Shown: in pieces, positions 12,416 to 26,483 of the stretch
Layout: every line of letters begins with the position of its first letter
Position numbering within the stretch: position 1 is the first letter of the stretch
Assembly (NCBI GenBank): GCA_023053545.1
Contig: JAKZAN010000077.1
Coordinates: 88,925-152,924, forward strand
Reading direction: 5' to 3'
Origin: Lepidurus packardi
Lineage: Eukaryota; Arthropoda; Branchiopoda; Notostraca; Triopsidae
DNA: 64,000 nt
Position numbers and translations under genes: made by a program
The notes under the pieces: model-generated
What the model saw: only the letters and a program-made list of their open reading frames with translations
The model's database searches: none
Told to the model about the DNA's origin: nothing

Positions 12416-13779
12416 TTCAGTCCGTAAGGAATTAATTTAGTCCGTAAGGAATTAATTCAGTCCGTAAGGAATTAATTAAGTCAGTAAGGAATTAATTCAG
12501 TCCGTAAGGAATTAATTCAGTCCGTAAGGAATTAATTCAGTCCGTAAGGATTTAATTCAGTCCGTAAGGTATTAATTCAGTCCGTAAGGAATTAATTCAG
12601 TCCGTAAGGAATTAATTCAGTCCGTAAGGAATTAATTCAGTCCGTAAGGATTTAATTCAGTCCGTAAGGTATTAATTCAGTCCGTAAGGAATTAATTCAG
12701 TCCGTAAGGAATTAATTCAGTCCCTATGAAATTAATTCAGTCCGTAAGGAATTAATTAAGGAATTAATTCAGTCCGTAAGGAATTAATTCAGTCCGTAAG
12801 GAATAACTTCAGTACGTAAGGAAATAATTCAGTCCGTAATGGATTAATTAAGTCCGTAATGAATTAATTCAGTCCGTAAGGAATTAATAAAATCCGTACG
12901 GAATTAATTCAGGCCGTAAGGAATTAATTCAGTCCGTAAGGAATTAATTCAGTCCGTAAGGAATTAATTCAGTCCGTAAGGAATTAATTCAGTCCGTAAG
13001 GTATTAATTCAGTCCGTAAGGAATTAATTCAGTCCGTAAGGAATTAATTCAGTCCGTATGAAATTAATTCAGTCCGTAAGGAATTAATTAAGGAATTAAT
13101 TCAGTCCATAAGGAATTAATTCAGTCCGTAAGGAATAACTTCAGTACGTAAGGAAATAATTCAGTCCGTAATGGATTAATTAAGTCCGTAATGAATTAAT
13201 TCAGTCCGTAAGGAATTAATAAAATCCGTACGGAATTAATTCAGACCGTAAGGAATTAATTAAGTCCGTAAGGAATTAATTCAGTCCGTAAGGAATTAAT
13301 TCAGTCCGTAAGGAATTAATTCAGTCCGTAAGGAATTATTTCAGTATGTAAGGAAATAATTCAGTCCGTAAGTAATTAATTCAGTCCGTAAGGAATAACT
13401 TCAGTACGTAAAGAAATAATTCAGTCCAAAATGGATTAATTAAGTCCGTAATGAATTAATTCAGTCCGTAAGGAATTAATAAAATCCGTACGGAATTAAT
13501 TCAGCCCGTAAGGAATTAATTAAGTACGTAAGGAATTAACTAAGTCCGAAAGGAATTAATTCAGTCCGTAAGGAATTAATTCAGTCCGTAAGGAATTAAT
13601 TAAGTCCGTAAGGAATTAATTCAGTCCGTAAGGAATTAATTTAGTCCGTAAGGAATTAATTCAGTCCGTAAGGATTTAATTCAGTCCGTAAGGTATTAAT
13701 TCAGTCCGTAAGGAATTAATTCAGTCCGTAAGGAATTAATTCAGTCTGTAATGGATTAATTAAGTCCGTAATGAATAAA
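12416..13779 (+). repeat. 1,364-bp direct tandem duplication, unit 2
   Basis: This is the second unit of the pair starting at 11,052. The match ends where unit 1 reads CCGTAATGAATT and unit 2 reads CCGTAATGAATAAATT (near 13,770), after which the AATAAAATCC variants begin. Confidence 0.9.
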
Positions 13780-16700
13780 TTCAGTCCGTAAGGAATTAAT
13801 AAAATCCGTACGGAATTAATTCAGTTCGTAAGGAATTTATTCAGTCCGTAAGGAATTAATAAAATCCGTACGGAATTAATTCAGTCCGTAAGGAATTAAT
13901 AAAATCCGTACGGAATTAATTCAGACCGTAAGGAATTAATTAAGTACGTAAGGAATTAATTAAGTCCGTAAGGAATTAATTCAGTCCGTAAGGAATTAAT
14001 TTAGTCCGTAAGGAATTAATTCAGTCCGTAAGGAATTAATTCAGTCAGTAAGGAATTCATTCAGTCCGTAAGGAATTAATTCAGTCCGTAAGGAATTAAT
14101 TCAGTCCGTAAGGATTTAATTCAGTCCGTAAGGTATTAATTCAGTCCGTAAGGAATTTATTCAGTCCGTAAAGAATTAATAAAATCCGTACGGAATTAAT
14201 TCAGTACGTAAGGAATTAATAAAATCCGTACGGAATTAATTCAGACCGTAAGGAATTAATTAAGTACGTAAGGAATTAATAAAATCCGTACGGAATTAAT
14301 TCAGACCGTAAGGAATTAATTAAGTACGTTAGGAATTAAATTAGTTTGTAATGGATTAATTAAGTCCGTAATCGATTAATTAAGTCCGTAATGAATTAAT
14401 TCAGTCCGTATGAAATTAATTCAGTCCGTAAGGAATTAATTAAGGAATTAATTCAGTCCATAAGGAATTAATTCAGTCCGTAAGGAATTATTTCAGTATG
14501 TAAGGAAATAATTCAGTCCGTAAGTAATTAATTCAGTCCGTAAGGAATAACTTCAGTACGTAAAGAAATAATTCAGTCCGAAATGGATTAATTAAGTCCG
14601 TAATGAATTAATTCAGTCCGTAAGGAATTAATAAAATCCGTACGGAATTAATTCAGACCGTAAGGAATTAATTAAGTACGTAAAGAATTAACTAAGTCCG
14701 AAAGGAATTAATTCAGTCCGTAAGGAATTAATTCAGTCCGTAAGGATTTAATTCAGTCAGTAAGGAATTAATTCAGTCCGTAAGGAATTAATTCAGTCCG
14801 TAAGGAATTAATTCAGTCCGTAAGGATTTAATTCAGTCCGTAAGGAATTAATTCAGTCCGTAAGGAATTAATTCAGTCCGTAAGGAATTAATTCAGTCTG
14901 TAATGGATTAATTAAGTCCGTAATGAATAAATTCAGTCCGTAAGGAATTAATAAAATCCGTACGGAATTAATTCAGTTCGTAAGGAATTTATTCAGTCCG
15001 TAAGGAATTAATAAAATCCGTACGGAATTAATTCAGTCCGTAAGGAATTAATAAAATCCGTACGGAATTAATTCAGACCGTAAGGAATTAATTCCGTCCG
15101 TAAGGAATTAATTTAGTCCGTAAGGAATTAATTCAGTCCGTAAGGAATTAATTCAGTCAGTAAGGAATTAATTCAGTCCGTAAGGAATTAATTCAGTCCG
15201 TAAGGAATTAATTCAGTCCGTAAGGATTTAATTCAGTCCGTAAGGTATTAATTCAGTCCGTAAGGAATTTATTCAGTCCGTAAGGAATTAATAAAATCCG
15301 TACGGAATTAATTCAGTACTTAAGGAATTAATAAAATCCGTACGGAATTAATTCAGACCGTAAGGAATTAATTAAGTACGTAAGGAATTAATTAAGTCCG
15401 TAAGGAATTAATTCAGTCCGTAAGGAATTAATTTAGTCCGTAAGGAATTAATTCAGTCCGTAAGGAATTAATTCAGTCCGTAATAGATTAATTAAGTCCG
15501 TAATGAATAAATTAAGGAATTAATTCAGTCCGTAAGGAATTAATTAAGTCCGTAATGAATTAATTCAGTCCGTAAGGAATTAATAAAATCCGTACGGAAT
15601 TAATTCAGACCGTAAGGAATTAATTAAGTACGTAAGGAATTAATTCAGTCCGTAAGGATTTAATTCAGTCAGTAAGGAATTAATTCAGTCCGTAAGGAAT
15701 TAATTCAGTCCGTAAGGATTTAATTCAGTCCGTAAGGTATTAATTCAGTCAGTAAGGAATTAATTCAGTCCGTAAGGAATTAATTCAGTCCGTAAGGAAT
15801 TAATTCAGTCCGTAAGGATTTAATTCAGTCCGTAAGGTATTAATTCAGTCCGTAAGGAATTTATTCAGTGCGTAAGGAATTAATAAAATCCGTACGGAAT
15901 TAATTCAGTACGTAAGGAATGAATAAAATCCGTACGGAATTAATTCAGACCGTAAGGAATTAATTAAGTACGTAAGGAATTAATTCAGTCCGTAAGGAAT
16001 TAATTCAGTCCGTAAGGAATTAATTCAGTCCGTAAGGAATTAATTCAGTATGTAATGGATTAATTAAGTCCGTAATGAATAAATTCAGTCCGTAAGGAAT
16101 TAATAAAATCCGTACGGAATTAATTCAGTTCGTAAGGAATTAATTCAGTCCGTAAGGAATTAATAAAATCCGTACGGAATTAATTCAGACCGTAAGGAAT
16201 TAATTCAGTCCGTAAGGAATTAATTTAGTCCGTAAGGAATTAATTCAGTCCGTAAGGAATTAATTCAGTCAGTAAGGAATTAATTCAGTCCGTAAGGAAT
16301 TAATTCAGTCCGTAAGGAATTAATTCAGTCCGTAAGGATTTAATTCAGTCCGTAAGGTATTAATTCAGTCCGTAAGGAATTTATTCAGTCCGTAAGGAAT
16401 TAATAAAATCCGTACGGAATTAATTCAGTACGTAAGGAATTAATAAAATCCGTACGGAATTAATTCAGACCGTAAGGAATTAATTTAGTACGTAAGGAAT
16501 TAATTAAGTCCGTAAGGAATTAATTCAGTCCGTAAGGAATTAATTTAGTCCGTAAGGAATTAATTCAGTCCGTAAGGAATTAATTCAGTCCGTAATCGAT
16601 CAATTAAGTCCGTAATGAATTAATTAAGGAATTAATTCAGTCCGTAAGGAATTAATTAAGCCCGTAATGAATTAATTCAGTCCGTAAGGAATTAATAAAA

Positions 16701-17719
16701 TCCGTACGGAATTAATTCAGACCGTAAGGAATTAATTAAGTACGTAAGGAATTAATTAAGTCCGTAAGGAATTAATTCAGTCCGTAAGGAATTAATTTAG
16801 TCCGTAAGGAATTAATTCAGTCCGTAAGGAATTAATTCAGTCCGTAATCGATTAATTAAGTCCGTAATGAATTAATTAAGGAATTAATTCAGTCCGTAAG
16901 GAATTAATTAAGTCCGAAATGAATTAATTCAGTCCGTAAGGAATTAATAAAATCCGTACGGAATTAATTCAGACCGTAAGGAATTAATTTAGTACGTAAG
17001 GAATTAATTAAGTCCGTAAGGAATTAATTCAGTCCGTAAGGAATTAATTTAGTCCGTAAGGAATTAATTCAGTCCGTAAGGAATTAATTCAGTCCGTAAT
17101 CGATCAATTAAGTCCGTAATGAATTAATTAAGGAATTAATTCAGTCCGTAAGGAATTAATTAAGTCCGTAATGAATTAATTCAGTCCGTAAGGAATTAAT
17201 AAAATCCGTACGGAATTAATTCAGACCGTAAGGAATTAATTAAGTCCGTAATGAATTAATTCAGTCCGTAAGGAATTAATAAAATCCGTACGGAATTAAT
17301 TCAGACCGTAAGGAATTAATTAAGTACGTAAGGAATTAATTAAGTCCGTAAGGAATTAATTCAGTCCGTAAGGAATTAATTTAGTCCGTAAGGAATTAAT
17401 TCAGTCCGTAAGGAATTAATTTAGTCCGTAAGGAATTAATTCAGTCCGTAAGGAATTAATTCAGTACGTAATCGATTAATTAAGTCCGTAATGAATTAAT
17501 TAAGGAATTAATTCAGTCCGTAAGGAATTAATTAAGTCCGAAATGAATTAATTCAGTCCGTAAGGAATTAATAAAATCCGTACGGAATTAATTCAGACCG
17601 TAAGGAATTAATTCAGTCCGTAAGGAATTAATTTAGTCCGTAAGGAATTAATTCAGTCCGTAAGGAATTAATTCAGTCAGTAAGGAATTAATTCAGTCCG
17701 TAAGGAATTAATTCAGTCC

Positions 17720-18171
17720 GTAAGGAATTAATTCAGTCCGTAAGGATTTAATTCAGTCCGTAAGGTATTAATTCAGTCCGTAAGGAATTTATTCAGTCCG
17801 TAAGGAATTAATAAAATCCGTACGGAATTAATTCAGTACGTAAGGAATTAATAAAATCCGTACGGAATTAATTCAGACCGTAAGGAATTAATTAAGTACG
17901 TAAGGAATTAATTAAGTCCGTAAGGAATTAATTCAGTCCGTAAGGAATTAATTTAGTCCGTAGGGAATTAATTCAGTCCGTAAGGAATTAATTCAGTCCG
18001 TAATCGATTAATTAAGTCCGTAATGAATTAATTAAGGAATTAATTCAGTCCGTAAGGAATTAATTAAGTCCGTAATGAATTAATTCAGTCCGTAAGGAAT
18101 TAATAAAATCCGTACGGAATTAATTCAGACCGTAAGGAATTAATTAAGTACGTAAGGAATTAATTAAGTCC
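17720..18171 (+). repeat. 452-bp tandem duplication, unit 1
   Basis: This unit is followed directly by a partial second unit at 18,172-18,537. The rare CCGTAGGGAATT variant (TAGGGA at 17,961 and 18,413) and the truncated units 18028 and 18480 are both 452 bp apart. Confidence 0.82.
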
Positions 18172-18537
18172 GTAAGGAATTAATTCAGTCCGTAAGGATT
18201 TAATTCAGTCCGTAAGGTATTAATTCAGTCCGTAAGGAATTTATTCAGTCCGTAAGGAATTAATAAAATCCGTACGGAATTAATTCAGTACGTAAGGAAT
18301 TAATAAAATCCGTACGGAATTAATTCAGACCGTAAGGAATTAATTAAGTACGTAAGGAATTAATTAAGTCCGTAAGGAATTAATTCAGTCCGTAAGGAAT
18401 TAATTTAGTCCGTAGGGAATTAATTCAGTCCGTAAGGAATTAATTCAGTCCGTAATCGATTAATTAAGTCCGTAATGAATTAATTAAGGAATTAATTCAG
18501 TCCGTAAGGAATTAATTAAGTCCGTAATGAATTAATT
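18172..18537 (+). repeat. 452-bp tandem duplication, partial unit 2
   Basis: This matches 17,720-18,085, then diverges where one copy has CAG and the other AAG at about 18,537. Confidence 0.8.
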
Positions 18538-20771
18538 AAGTCCGTAATGAATTAATTCAGTCCGTAAGGAATTAATAAAATCCGTACGGAATTAATTCAG
18601 ACCGTAAGGAATTAATTAAGTACGTAAGGAATTAATTAAGTCCGTAAGGAATTAATTCAGTCCGTAAGGAATTAATTTAGTCCGTAAGGAATTAATTCAG
18701 TCCGTAAGGAATTAATTTAGTCCGTAAGGAATTAATTCAGTCCGTAAGGAATTAATTCAGTCCGTAATCGATTAATTAAGTCCGTAATGAATTAATTAAG
18801 GAATTAATTCAGTCCGTAAGGAATTAATTAAGTCCGAAATGAATTAATTCAGTCCGTAAGGAATTAATAAAATCCGTACGGAATTAATTCAGACCGTAAG
18901 GAATTAATTAAGTACGTAAGGAATTAACTAAGTCCGAAAGAAATTAATTCAGTCCGTAAGGAATTAATTCAGTCCGTAAGGATTTAATTCAGTCAGCAAG
19001 GAATTAATTCAGTCCGTAAGGAATTAATTCAGTCCGTAAGGATTTAATTCAGTCCGTAAGGTATTAATTCAGTCCGTAAGGAATTAATTCAGTCCGTAAG
19101 GAATTAATTCAGTCTGTAATGGATTAATTAAGTCCGTAATGAATAAATTCAGTCCGTAAGGAATTAATAAAATCCGTACGGAATTAATTCAGTTCGTAAG
19201 GAATTTATTCAGTCCGTAAGGAATTAATAAAATCCGTACGGAATTAATTCAGTCCGTAAGGAATTAATAAAATCCGTACGGAATTAATTCAGACCGTAAG
19301 GAATTAATTCAGTCCGTAAGGAATTTATTTAGTCCGTAAGGAATTAATTCAGTCCGTAAGGAATTAATTCAGTCAGTAAGGAATTAATTCAGTCCGTAAG
19401 GAATTAATTCAGTCCGTAAGGAATTAATTCAGTCCGTAAGGATTTAATTCAGTCCGTAAGGTATTAATTCAGTCCGTAATGAATTTATTCAGTCCGTAAG
19501 GAATTAATAAAATCCGTACGGAATTAATTCATTACGTAAGGAATTATTAAAATCCGTACGGAATTAATTCAGACCGTAAGGAATTAATTAAGTACGTAAG
19601 GAATTAATTAAGTCCGTAAGGAATTAATTCAGTCCGTAAGGAATTAATTTAGTCCGTAAGGAATTAATTCAGTCCGTAAGGAATTAATTCAGTCCGTAAT
19701 CGATTAATTAAGTCCGTAATGAATTAATTAAGGAATTAATTCAGTCTGTAATGGATTAATTAAGTCTGTAATGAATAAATTCAGTCCGTAAAGAATTAAT
19801 AAAATCCGTACGGAATTAATTCAGTTCGTAAGGAATTTATTCAGTCCGTAAGGAATTAATAAAATCCGTACGGAATTAATTCAGTCCATAAGGAATTAAT
19901 AAAATCCGTACGGAATTAATTCAGACCGTAAGGAATTAATTAAGTACGTAAGGAATTAATTAAGTCCGTAAGGAATTAATTCAGTCCGTAAGGAATTAAT
20001 TTAGTCCGTAAGGAATTAATTCAGTCCGTAAGGAATTAATTCAGTCCGTAAGGATTTAATTCAGTCCGTAAGGTATTAATTCAGTCCGTAAGGAATTAAT
20101 TCAGTCCGTAAGGAATTAATTCAGTCCGTAAGGAATTAATTCAGTCTGTAAGGATTTAATTCAGTCCGTAAGGTATTAATTCAGTCCGTAAGGAATTAAT
20201 TCAGTCCGTAAGGAATTAATTCAGTCCGTATGAAATTAATTCAGTCCGTATGAAATTAATTCAGTCCGTAAGGAATTAATTATGGAATTAATTCAGTCCG
20301 TAAGGAATTAATTCAGTCCGTAAGGAATAACTTCAGTACGTAAGGAAATAATTCATTCCGTAATGGATTAACTAAGTCCGTAATGAATTAATTCAGTCCG
20401 TAAGGAATTAATAAAATCCGTACGGAATTAATTCAGGCCGTAAGGAATTAATTCAGTCCGTAAGGAATTAATTCAGTCCGTAAGGAATTAATTCAGTCCG
20501 TAAGAAATTAATTCAGTCAGTAAGGAATTAATTCAGTCCGTAAGGAATTAATTCAGTCCGTAAGGAATTAATTCAGTCCGTAAGGATTTAATTCAGTCCG
20601 TAAGGTCTTAATTCAGTCCGTAAGGAATTAATTCAGTCCGTAAGGAATTAATTCAGTCCGTAAGGATTTAATTCAGTCCGTCAGGTATTAATTCAGTCCG
20701 TAAGGAATTAATTCAGTCGGTAAGGAATTAATTCAGTCCGTAAGGAATTAATTCAGTCCGTAAGGAATAAG

Positions 20772-21088
20772 TTCAGTACGTAAGGAATTAATTCAGTCCG
20801 TAATCGATTAATTAAGTCCGTAATGAATTAATTCAGTCCGTATGAAATTAATTCAGTCCGTAAGGAATTTATTAAGGAATTAATTCAGTCCGTAAGGAAT
20901 TAATTCAGTCCTTAAGGAATTATTTCAGTACGTAGGGAAATAATTCAGTCCGTAAGTAATTAATTCAGTCCGTAAGGAATAACTTCAGTACGTAAAGAAA
21001 TAATTGAGTCCGTAATGGATTAATTAAGTCCGTAATGAATAAATTCAGTCCGTAAGGAATTAATAAAATCCGTACGGAATTAATTCAG
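20772..21088 (+). repeat. 532-bp-offset duplication, copy 1
   Basis: This matches 21,304-21,620. The pair shares the otherwise rare CCTTAAGGAATTATTT variant (20,909 and 21,441), ACGTAGGGAAATAATT, and a truncated unit in the form TTTATTAAGG (20,868 and 21,400). Confidence 0.85.
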
Positions 21089-21303
21089 TCCGTAAGGAAT
21101 TAATTTAGTCCGTAAGGAATTAATTCAGTCCGTAAGGAATTAATTCAGTCAGTAAGGAATTAATTCAGTCCGTAAGGAATTAATTCAGTCCGTAAGGAAT
21201 TAATTCAGTCCGTAAGGATTTAATTCAGTCCGTAAGGTATTAATTCAGTCCGTAAGGAATTTATTCAGTCCGTAAGGAATTAATTTAGTCCGTAAGGAAT
21301 TAA

Positions 21304-21620
21304 TTCAGTACGTAAGGAATTAATTCAGTCCGTAATCGATTAATTAAGTCCGTAATGAATTAATTCAGTCCGTATGAAATTAATTCAGTCCGTAAGGAAT
21401 TTATTAAGGAATTAATTCAGTCCGTAAGGAATTAATTCAGTCCTTAAGGAATTATTTCAGTACGTAGGGAAATAATTCAGTCCGTAAGTAATTAATTCAG
21501 TCCGTAAGGAATAACTTCAGTACGTAAAGAAATAATTCAGTCCGTAATGGATTAATTAAGTCCGTAATGAATAAATTCAGTCCGTAAGGAATTAATAAAA
21601 TCCGTACGGAATTAATTCAG
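21304..21620 (+). repeat. 532-bp-offset duplication, copy 2
   Basis: Partner of 20,772-21,088; the match ends where copy 1 reads CAGTCCG and copy 2 reads CAGACCG. Confidence 0.85.
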
Positions 21621-24600
21621 ACCGTAAGGAATTTATTCAGTCCGTAAGGAATTAATAAAATCCGTAAGGAATTAATTCAGTCCGTAAGGAATTAATAAAA
21701 TCCGTACGGAATTAATTCAGACCGTAAGGAATTAATTAAGTACGTAAGGAATTAATTAAGTCCGTAAGGAATTAATTCAGTCCGTAAGGAATTAATTCAG
21801 TCCGTAAGGAATTAATTCAGTCAGTAAGGAATTAATTCAGTCCGTAAGGAATTAATTCAGTCCGTAAGGAATTAATTCAGTCCGTAAGGATTTAATTCAG
21901 TCCGTAAGGTATTAATTCAGTCCGTAAGGAATTTATTCAGTCCGAAAGGAATTAATAAAATCCGTACGGAATTAATTCAGTACGTAAGGAATTAATAAAA
22001 TCCGTACGGAATTAATTCAGACCGTAAGGAATTAATTCAGTCCTTAAGGAATTAATTTAGTCCGTAAGGAATTAATTCAGTCCGTAAGGAATTAATTCAG
22101 TCCGTAATCGATTAATTAAGTCCGTAATGAATTAATTCAGTCCGTATGAAATTAATTCAGTCCGTAAGGAATTAATTAAGGAATTAATTCAGTCCGTAAG
22201 GAATTAATTCAGTCCGTAAGGAATTATTTCAGTATGTAAGGAAATAATTCAGTCCGTAAGTAATTAATTCAGTCCGTAAGGAATAACTTCAGTACGTAAA
22301 GAAATAATTCAGTCCGTAATGGATTAATTAAGTCCGTAATGAATTAATTCAGTCCGTAAGGAATTAATAAAATCCGTACGGAATTAACTAAGTCCGAAAG
22401 GAATTAATTCAGTCCGTAAGGAACTAATTCAGTCCGTAAGGATTTAATTCAGTCAGTAAGGAATTAATTCAGTCCGTAAGGAATTAATTCAGTCCGTAAG
22501 GAATTAATTCAGTCCGTAAGGATTTAATTCAGTCCGTAAGGTATTAATTCAGTCCGTAAGGAATTAATTCAGTCCGTAAGGAATTAATTCAGTCTGTAAT
22601 GGATTAATTAAGTCCGTAATGAATAAATTCAGTCCGTAAGGAATTAATAAAATCCGTACGGAATTAATTCAGTTCGTAAGGAATTTATTCAGTCCGTAAG
22701 GAATTAATAAAATCCGTACGGAATTAATTCAGTCCGTAAGGAATTAATAAAATCCGTACGGAATTAATTCAGACCGTAAGGAATTAATTAAGTACGTAAG
22801 GAATTAATTAAGTCCGTAAGGAATTAATTCAGTCCGTAAGGAATTAATTCAGTCCGTAAGGAATTAATTCAGTCCGTAAGGAATTAATTCAGTCAGTAAG
22901 GAATTAATTCAGTCCGTAAGGAATTAATTCAGTCCGTAAGGAATTAATTCAGTCCGTAAGGATTTAATTCAGTCCGTAAGGTATTAATTCAGTCCGTAAG
23001 GAATTTATTCAGTCCGTAAGGAATTAATAAAATCCGTACGGAAATAATTCAGTACGTAAGGAATTAATAAAATCCGTACGGAATTAATTCAGACCGTAAG
23101 GAATTAATTCAGTCCGTAAGGAATTAATTTAGTCCGTAAGGAATTAATTCAGTCCGTAAGGAATTAATTCAGTCCGTAATCGATTAATTAAGTCCGTAAT
23201 GAATTAATTCAGTCCGTATGAAATTAATTCAGTCCGTAAGGAATTAATTAAGGAATTAATTCAGTCCGTAAGGAATTAATTCAGTCCGTAAGGAATTATT
23301 TCAGTATGTAAGGAAATAATTCAGTCCGTAAGTAATTAATTCAGTCCGTAAGGAATAACTTCAGTACGTAAAGAAATAATTCAGTCCGTAATGGATTAAT
23401 TAAGTCCGTAATGAATTAATTCAGTCCGTAAGGAATTAATAAAATCCGTACGGAATTAATTCAGACCGTAAGGAATTAATTAAGTACGTAAGGAATTAAC
23501 TAAGTCCGAAAGGAATTAATTCAGTCCGTAAGGAATTAATTCAGTCCGTAAGGATTTAATTCAGTCAGTAAGGAATTAATTCAGTCCGTAAGGAATTAAT
23601 TCAGTCCGTAAGGAATTAATTCAGTCCGTAAGGATTTAATTCAGTCCGTAAGGTATTAATTCAGTCCGTAAGGATTTAATTCAGTCCGTAAGGAATTAAT
23701 TCAGTCTGTAATGGATTAATTAAGTCCGTAATGAATAAATTCAGTCCGTAAGGAATTAATAAAATCCGTACGGAATTAATTCAGTTCGTAAGGAATTTAT
23801 TCAGTCCGTAAGGAATTAATAAAATCCGTAAGGAATTAATTCAGTCCGTAAGGAATTAATAAAATCCGTACGGAATTAATTCAGACCGTAAGGAATTAAT
23901 TAGGTACGTAAGGAATTAATTAAGTCCGTAAGGAATTAATTCAGTCCGTAAGGAATTAATTTAGTCCGTAAGGAATTAATTCAGTCAGTAAGGAATTAAT
24001 TCAGTCCGTAAGGAATTAATTAAGTCCGAAATGAATTAATTCAGTCCGTAAGGAATTAATAAAATCCGTACGGAATTAATTCAGACCGTAAGGAATTAAT
24101 TAAGTACTTAAGGAATTAATTTAGGAATTAATTCAGTCCGTAAGGAATTATTTCAGTATGTAAGGAAATAATTCAGTCCGTAAGTAATTAATTCAGTCCG
24201 TAAGGAATAACTTCAGTACGTAAAGAAATAATTCAGTCCGTAATGGATTAATTAAGTCCGTAATGAATTAATTCAGTCCGTAAGGAATTAATAAAATCCG
24301 TACGGAATTAATTCAGACCGTAAGGAATTAATTAAGTACGTAAGGAATTAACTAAGTCCGAAAGGAATTAATTCAGTCCGTAAGGAATTAATTCAGTCCG
24401 TAAGGATTTAATTCAGTCAGTAAGGAATTAATTCAGTCCGTAAGGAATTAATTCAGTCCGTAAGGAATTAATTCAGTCCGTAAGGATTTAATTCAGTCCG
24501 TAAGGTATTAATTCAGTCCGTAAGGAATTAATTCAGTCCGTAAGGAATTAATTCAGTCTGTAATGGATTAATTAAGTCCGTAATGAATAAATTCAGTCCG

Positions 24601-25611
24601 TAAGGAATTAATAAAATCCGTACGGAATTAATTCAGTTCGTAAGGAATTTATTCAGTCCGTAAGGAATTAATAATATCCGTACGGAATTAATTCAGTCCA
24701 TAAGGAATTAATAAAATCCGTACGGAATTAATTCAGACCGTAAGGAATTAATTCAGTCCGTATGAAATTAATTCAGTCCGTAAGGAATTAATTAAGGAAT
24801 TAATTCAGTCCGTAAGGAATTAATTCAGTCCGTAAGGAATTATTTCAGTATGTAAGGAAATAATTCAGTCCGTAAGTAATTAATTCAGTCCGTAAGGAAT
24901 AACTTCAGTACGTAAAGAAATAATTCAGTCCGAAATGGATTAATTAAGTCCGTAATGAATTAATTCAGTCCGTAAGGAATTAATAAAATCCGTACGGAAT
25001 TAATTCAGACCGTAAGGAATTAATTAAGTACGTAAGGAATTAACTGAGTCCGAAAGGAATTAATTCAGTCCGTAAGGAATTAATTCAGTCCGTAAGGATT
25101 TAATTCAGTCAGTAAGGAATTAATTCAGTCCGTAAGGAATTAATTCAGTCCGTAAGGAATTAATTCAGTCCGTAAGGATTTAATTCAGTCCGTAAGGTAT
25201 TAATTCAGTCCGTAAGGAATTAATTCAGTCCGTAAGGAATTAATTCAGTCTGTAATGGATTAATTAAGTCCGTAATGAATAAATTCAGTCCGTAAGGAAT
25301 TAATAAAATCCGTACGGAATTAATTCAGTTCGTAAGGAATTTATTCAGTCCGTAAGGAATTAATAAAATCCGTACGGAATTAATTCAGTCCGTAAGGAAT
25401 TAATAAAATCCGTACGGAATTAATTCAGACCGTAAGGAATTAATTAAGTACGTAAGGAATTAATTAAGTCCGTAAGGAATTAATTCAGTCCGTAAGGAAT
25501 TAATTTAGTCCGTAAGGAATTAATTCAGTCCGTAAGGAATTAATTCAGTCAGTAAGGAATTAATTCAGTCCGTATGAAATTAATTCAGTCCGTAAGGAAT
25601 TAATTAAGGAA

Positions 25612-26202
25612 TTAATTCAGTCCGTAAGGAATTAATTCAGTCCGTAAGGAATTATTTAAGTATGTAAGGAAATAATTCAGTCCGTAAGTAATTAATTCAG
25701 TCCGTAAGGAATAACTTCAGTACGTAAAGAAATAATTCAGTCCGAAATGGATTAATTAAGTCCGAAATGAATTAATTCAGTCCGTAAGGAATTAATAAAA
25801 TCCGTACGGAATTAATTCAGAAGGTAAGGAATTAATTAAGTACGTAAGGAATTAACTAAGTCCGAAAGGAATTAATTCAGTCCGTAAGGAATTAATTCAG
25901 TCCGTAAGGATTTAATTCAGTCAGTAAGGAATTAATTCAGTCCGTAAGGAATTAATTCAGTCCGTAAGGAATTAGTTCAGTCCGTAAGGATTTAATTCAG
26001 TCCGTAAGGTATTAATTCAGTCCGTAAGGAATTAATTCAGTCCGTAAGGAATTAATTCAGTCTGTAATGGATTAATTAAGTCCGTAATGAATAAATTCAG
26101 TCCGTAAGGAATTAATAAAATCCGTACGGAATTAATTCAGTCCGTAAGGAATTAATAAAATCCGTAAGGAATTAATTCAGTCCGTAAGGAATTAATTCAG
26201 TC
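25612..26202 (+). repeat. 872-bp-offset duplication, copy 1
   Basis: This matches 26,484-27,074. Shared rare marks are GGAATTATTTAAGTATG (25,651/26,523), CCGAAATGGATT followed by CCGAAATGAATT (25,741/26,613), and GGAATTAGTTCAG (25,971/26,843). A private change in this copy is CAGAAGGTAAGG near 25,820. Confidence 0.82.
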
Positions 26203-26483
26203 CGTAAGGAATTAATTCAGTCCGTATGAAATTAATTCAGTCCGTAAGGAATTAATTAAGGAATTAATTCAGTCCATAAGGAATTAATTCAGTCCGTAAG
26301 GAATAACTTCAGTACGTAAGGAAATAATTCAGTCCGTAATGGATTAATTAAGTCCGTAATGAATTAATTCAGTCCGTAAGGAATTAATAAAATCCGTACG
26401 GAATTAATTCAGACCGTAAGGAATTAATTAAGTACGTAAGGAATTAATTCAGTCCGTAAGGAATTAATTCAGTCCGTAAGGAA

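Larger units (their letters stand above)
15500..19750 (+). repeat. 252-bp HOR block
   Basis: Here the truncated unit follows CCGTAATCGATTAATTAAG and CCGTAATGAATT rather than CCGTATGAAATT, and the local period is short. Units starting at 16,620, 16,872 and 17,124 are exactly 252 bp apart (12 monomers plus one 12-bp unit). Further units are extended to 372, 532, 452, 312 and 932 bp by added monomers. An 80-bp tandem duplication near 17,161/17,241 and an added 40 bp near 17,400-17,450 account for the 372-bp unit. A CGATCAATT substitution marks the units ending near 16,610 and 17,105. Confidence 0.82.
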
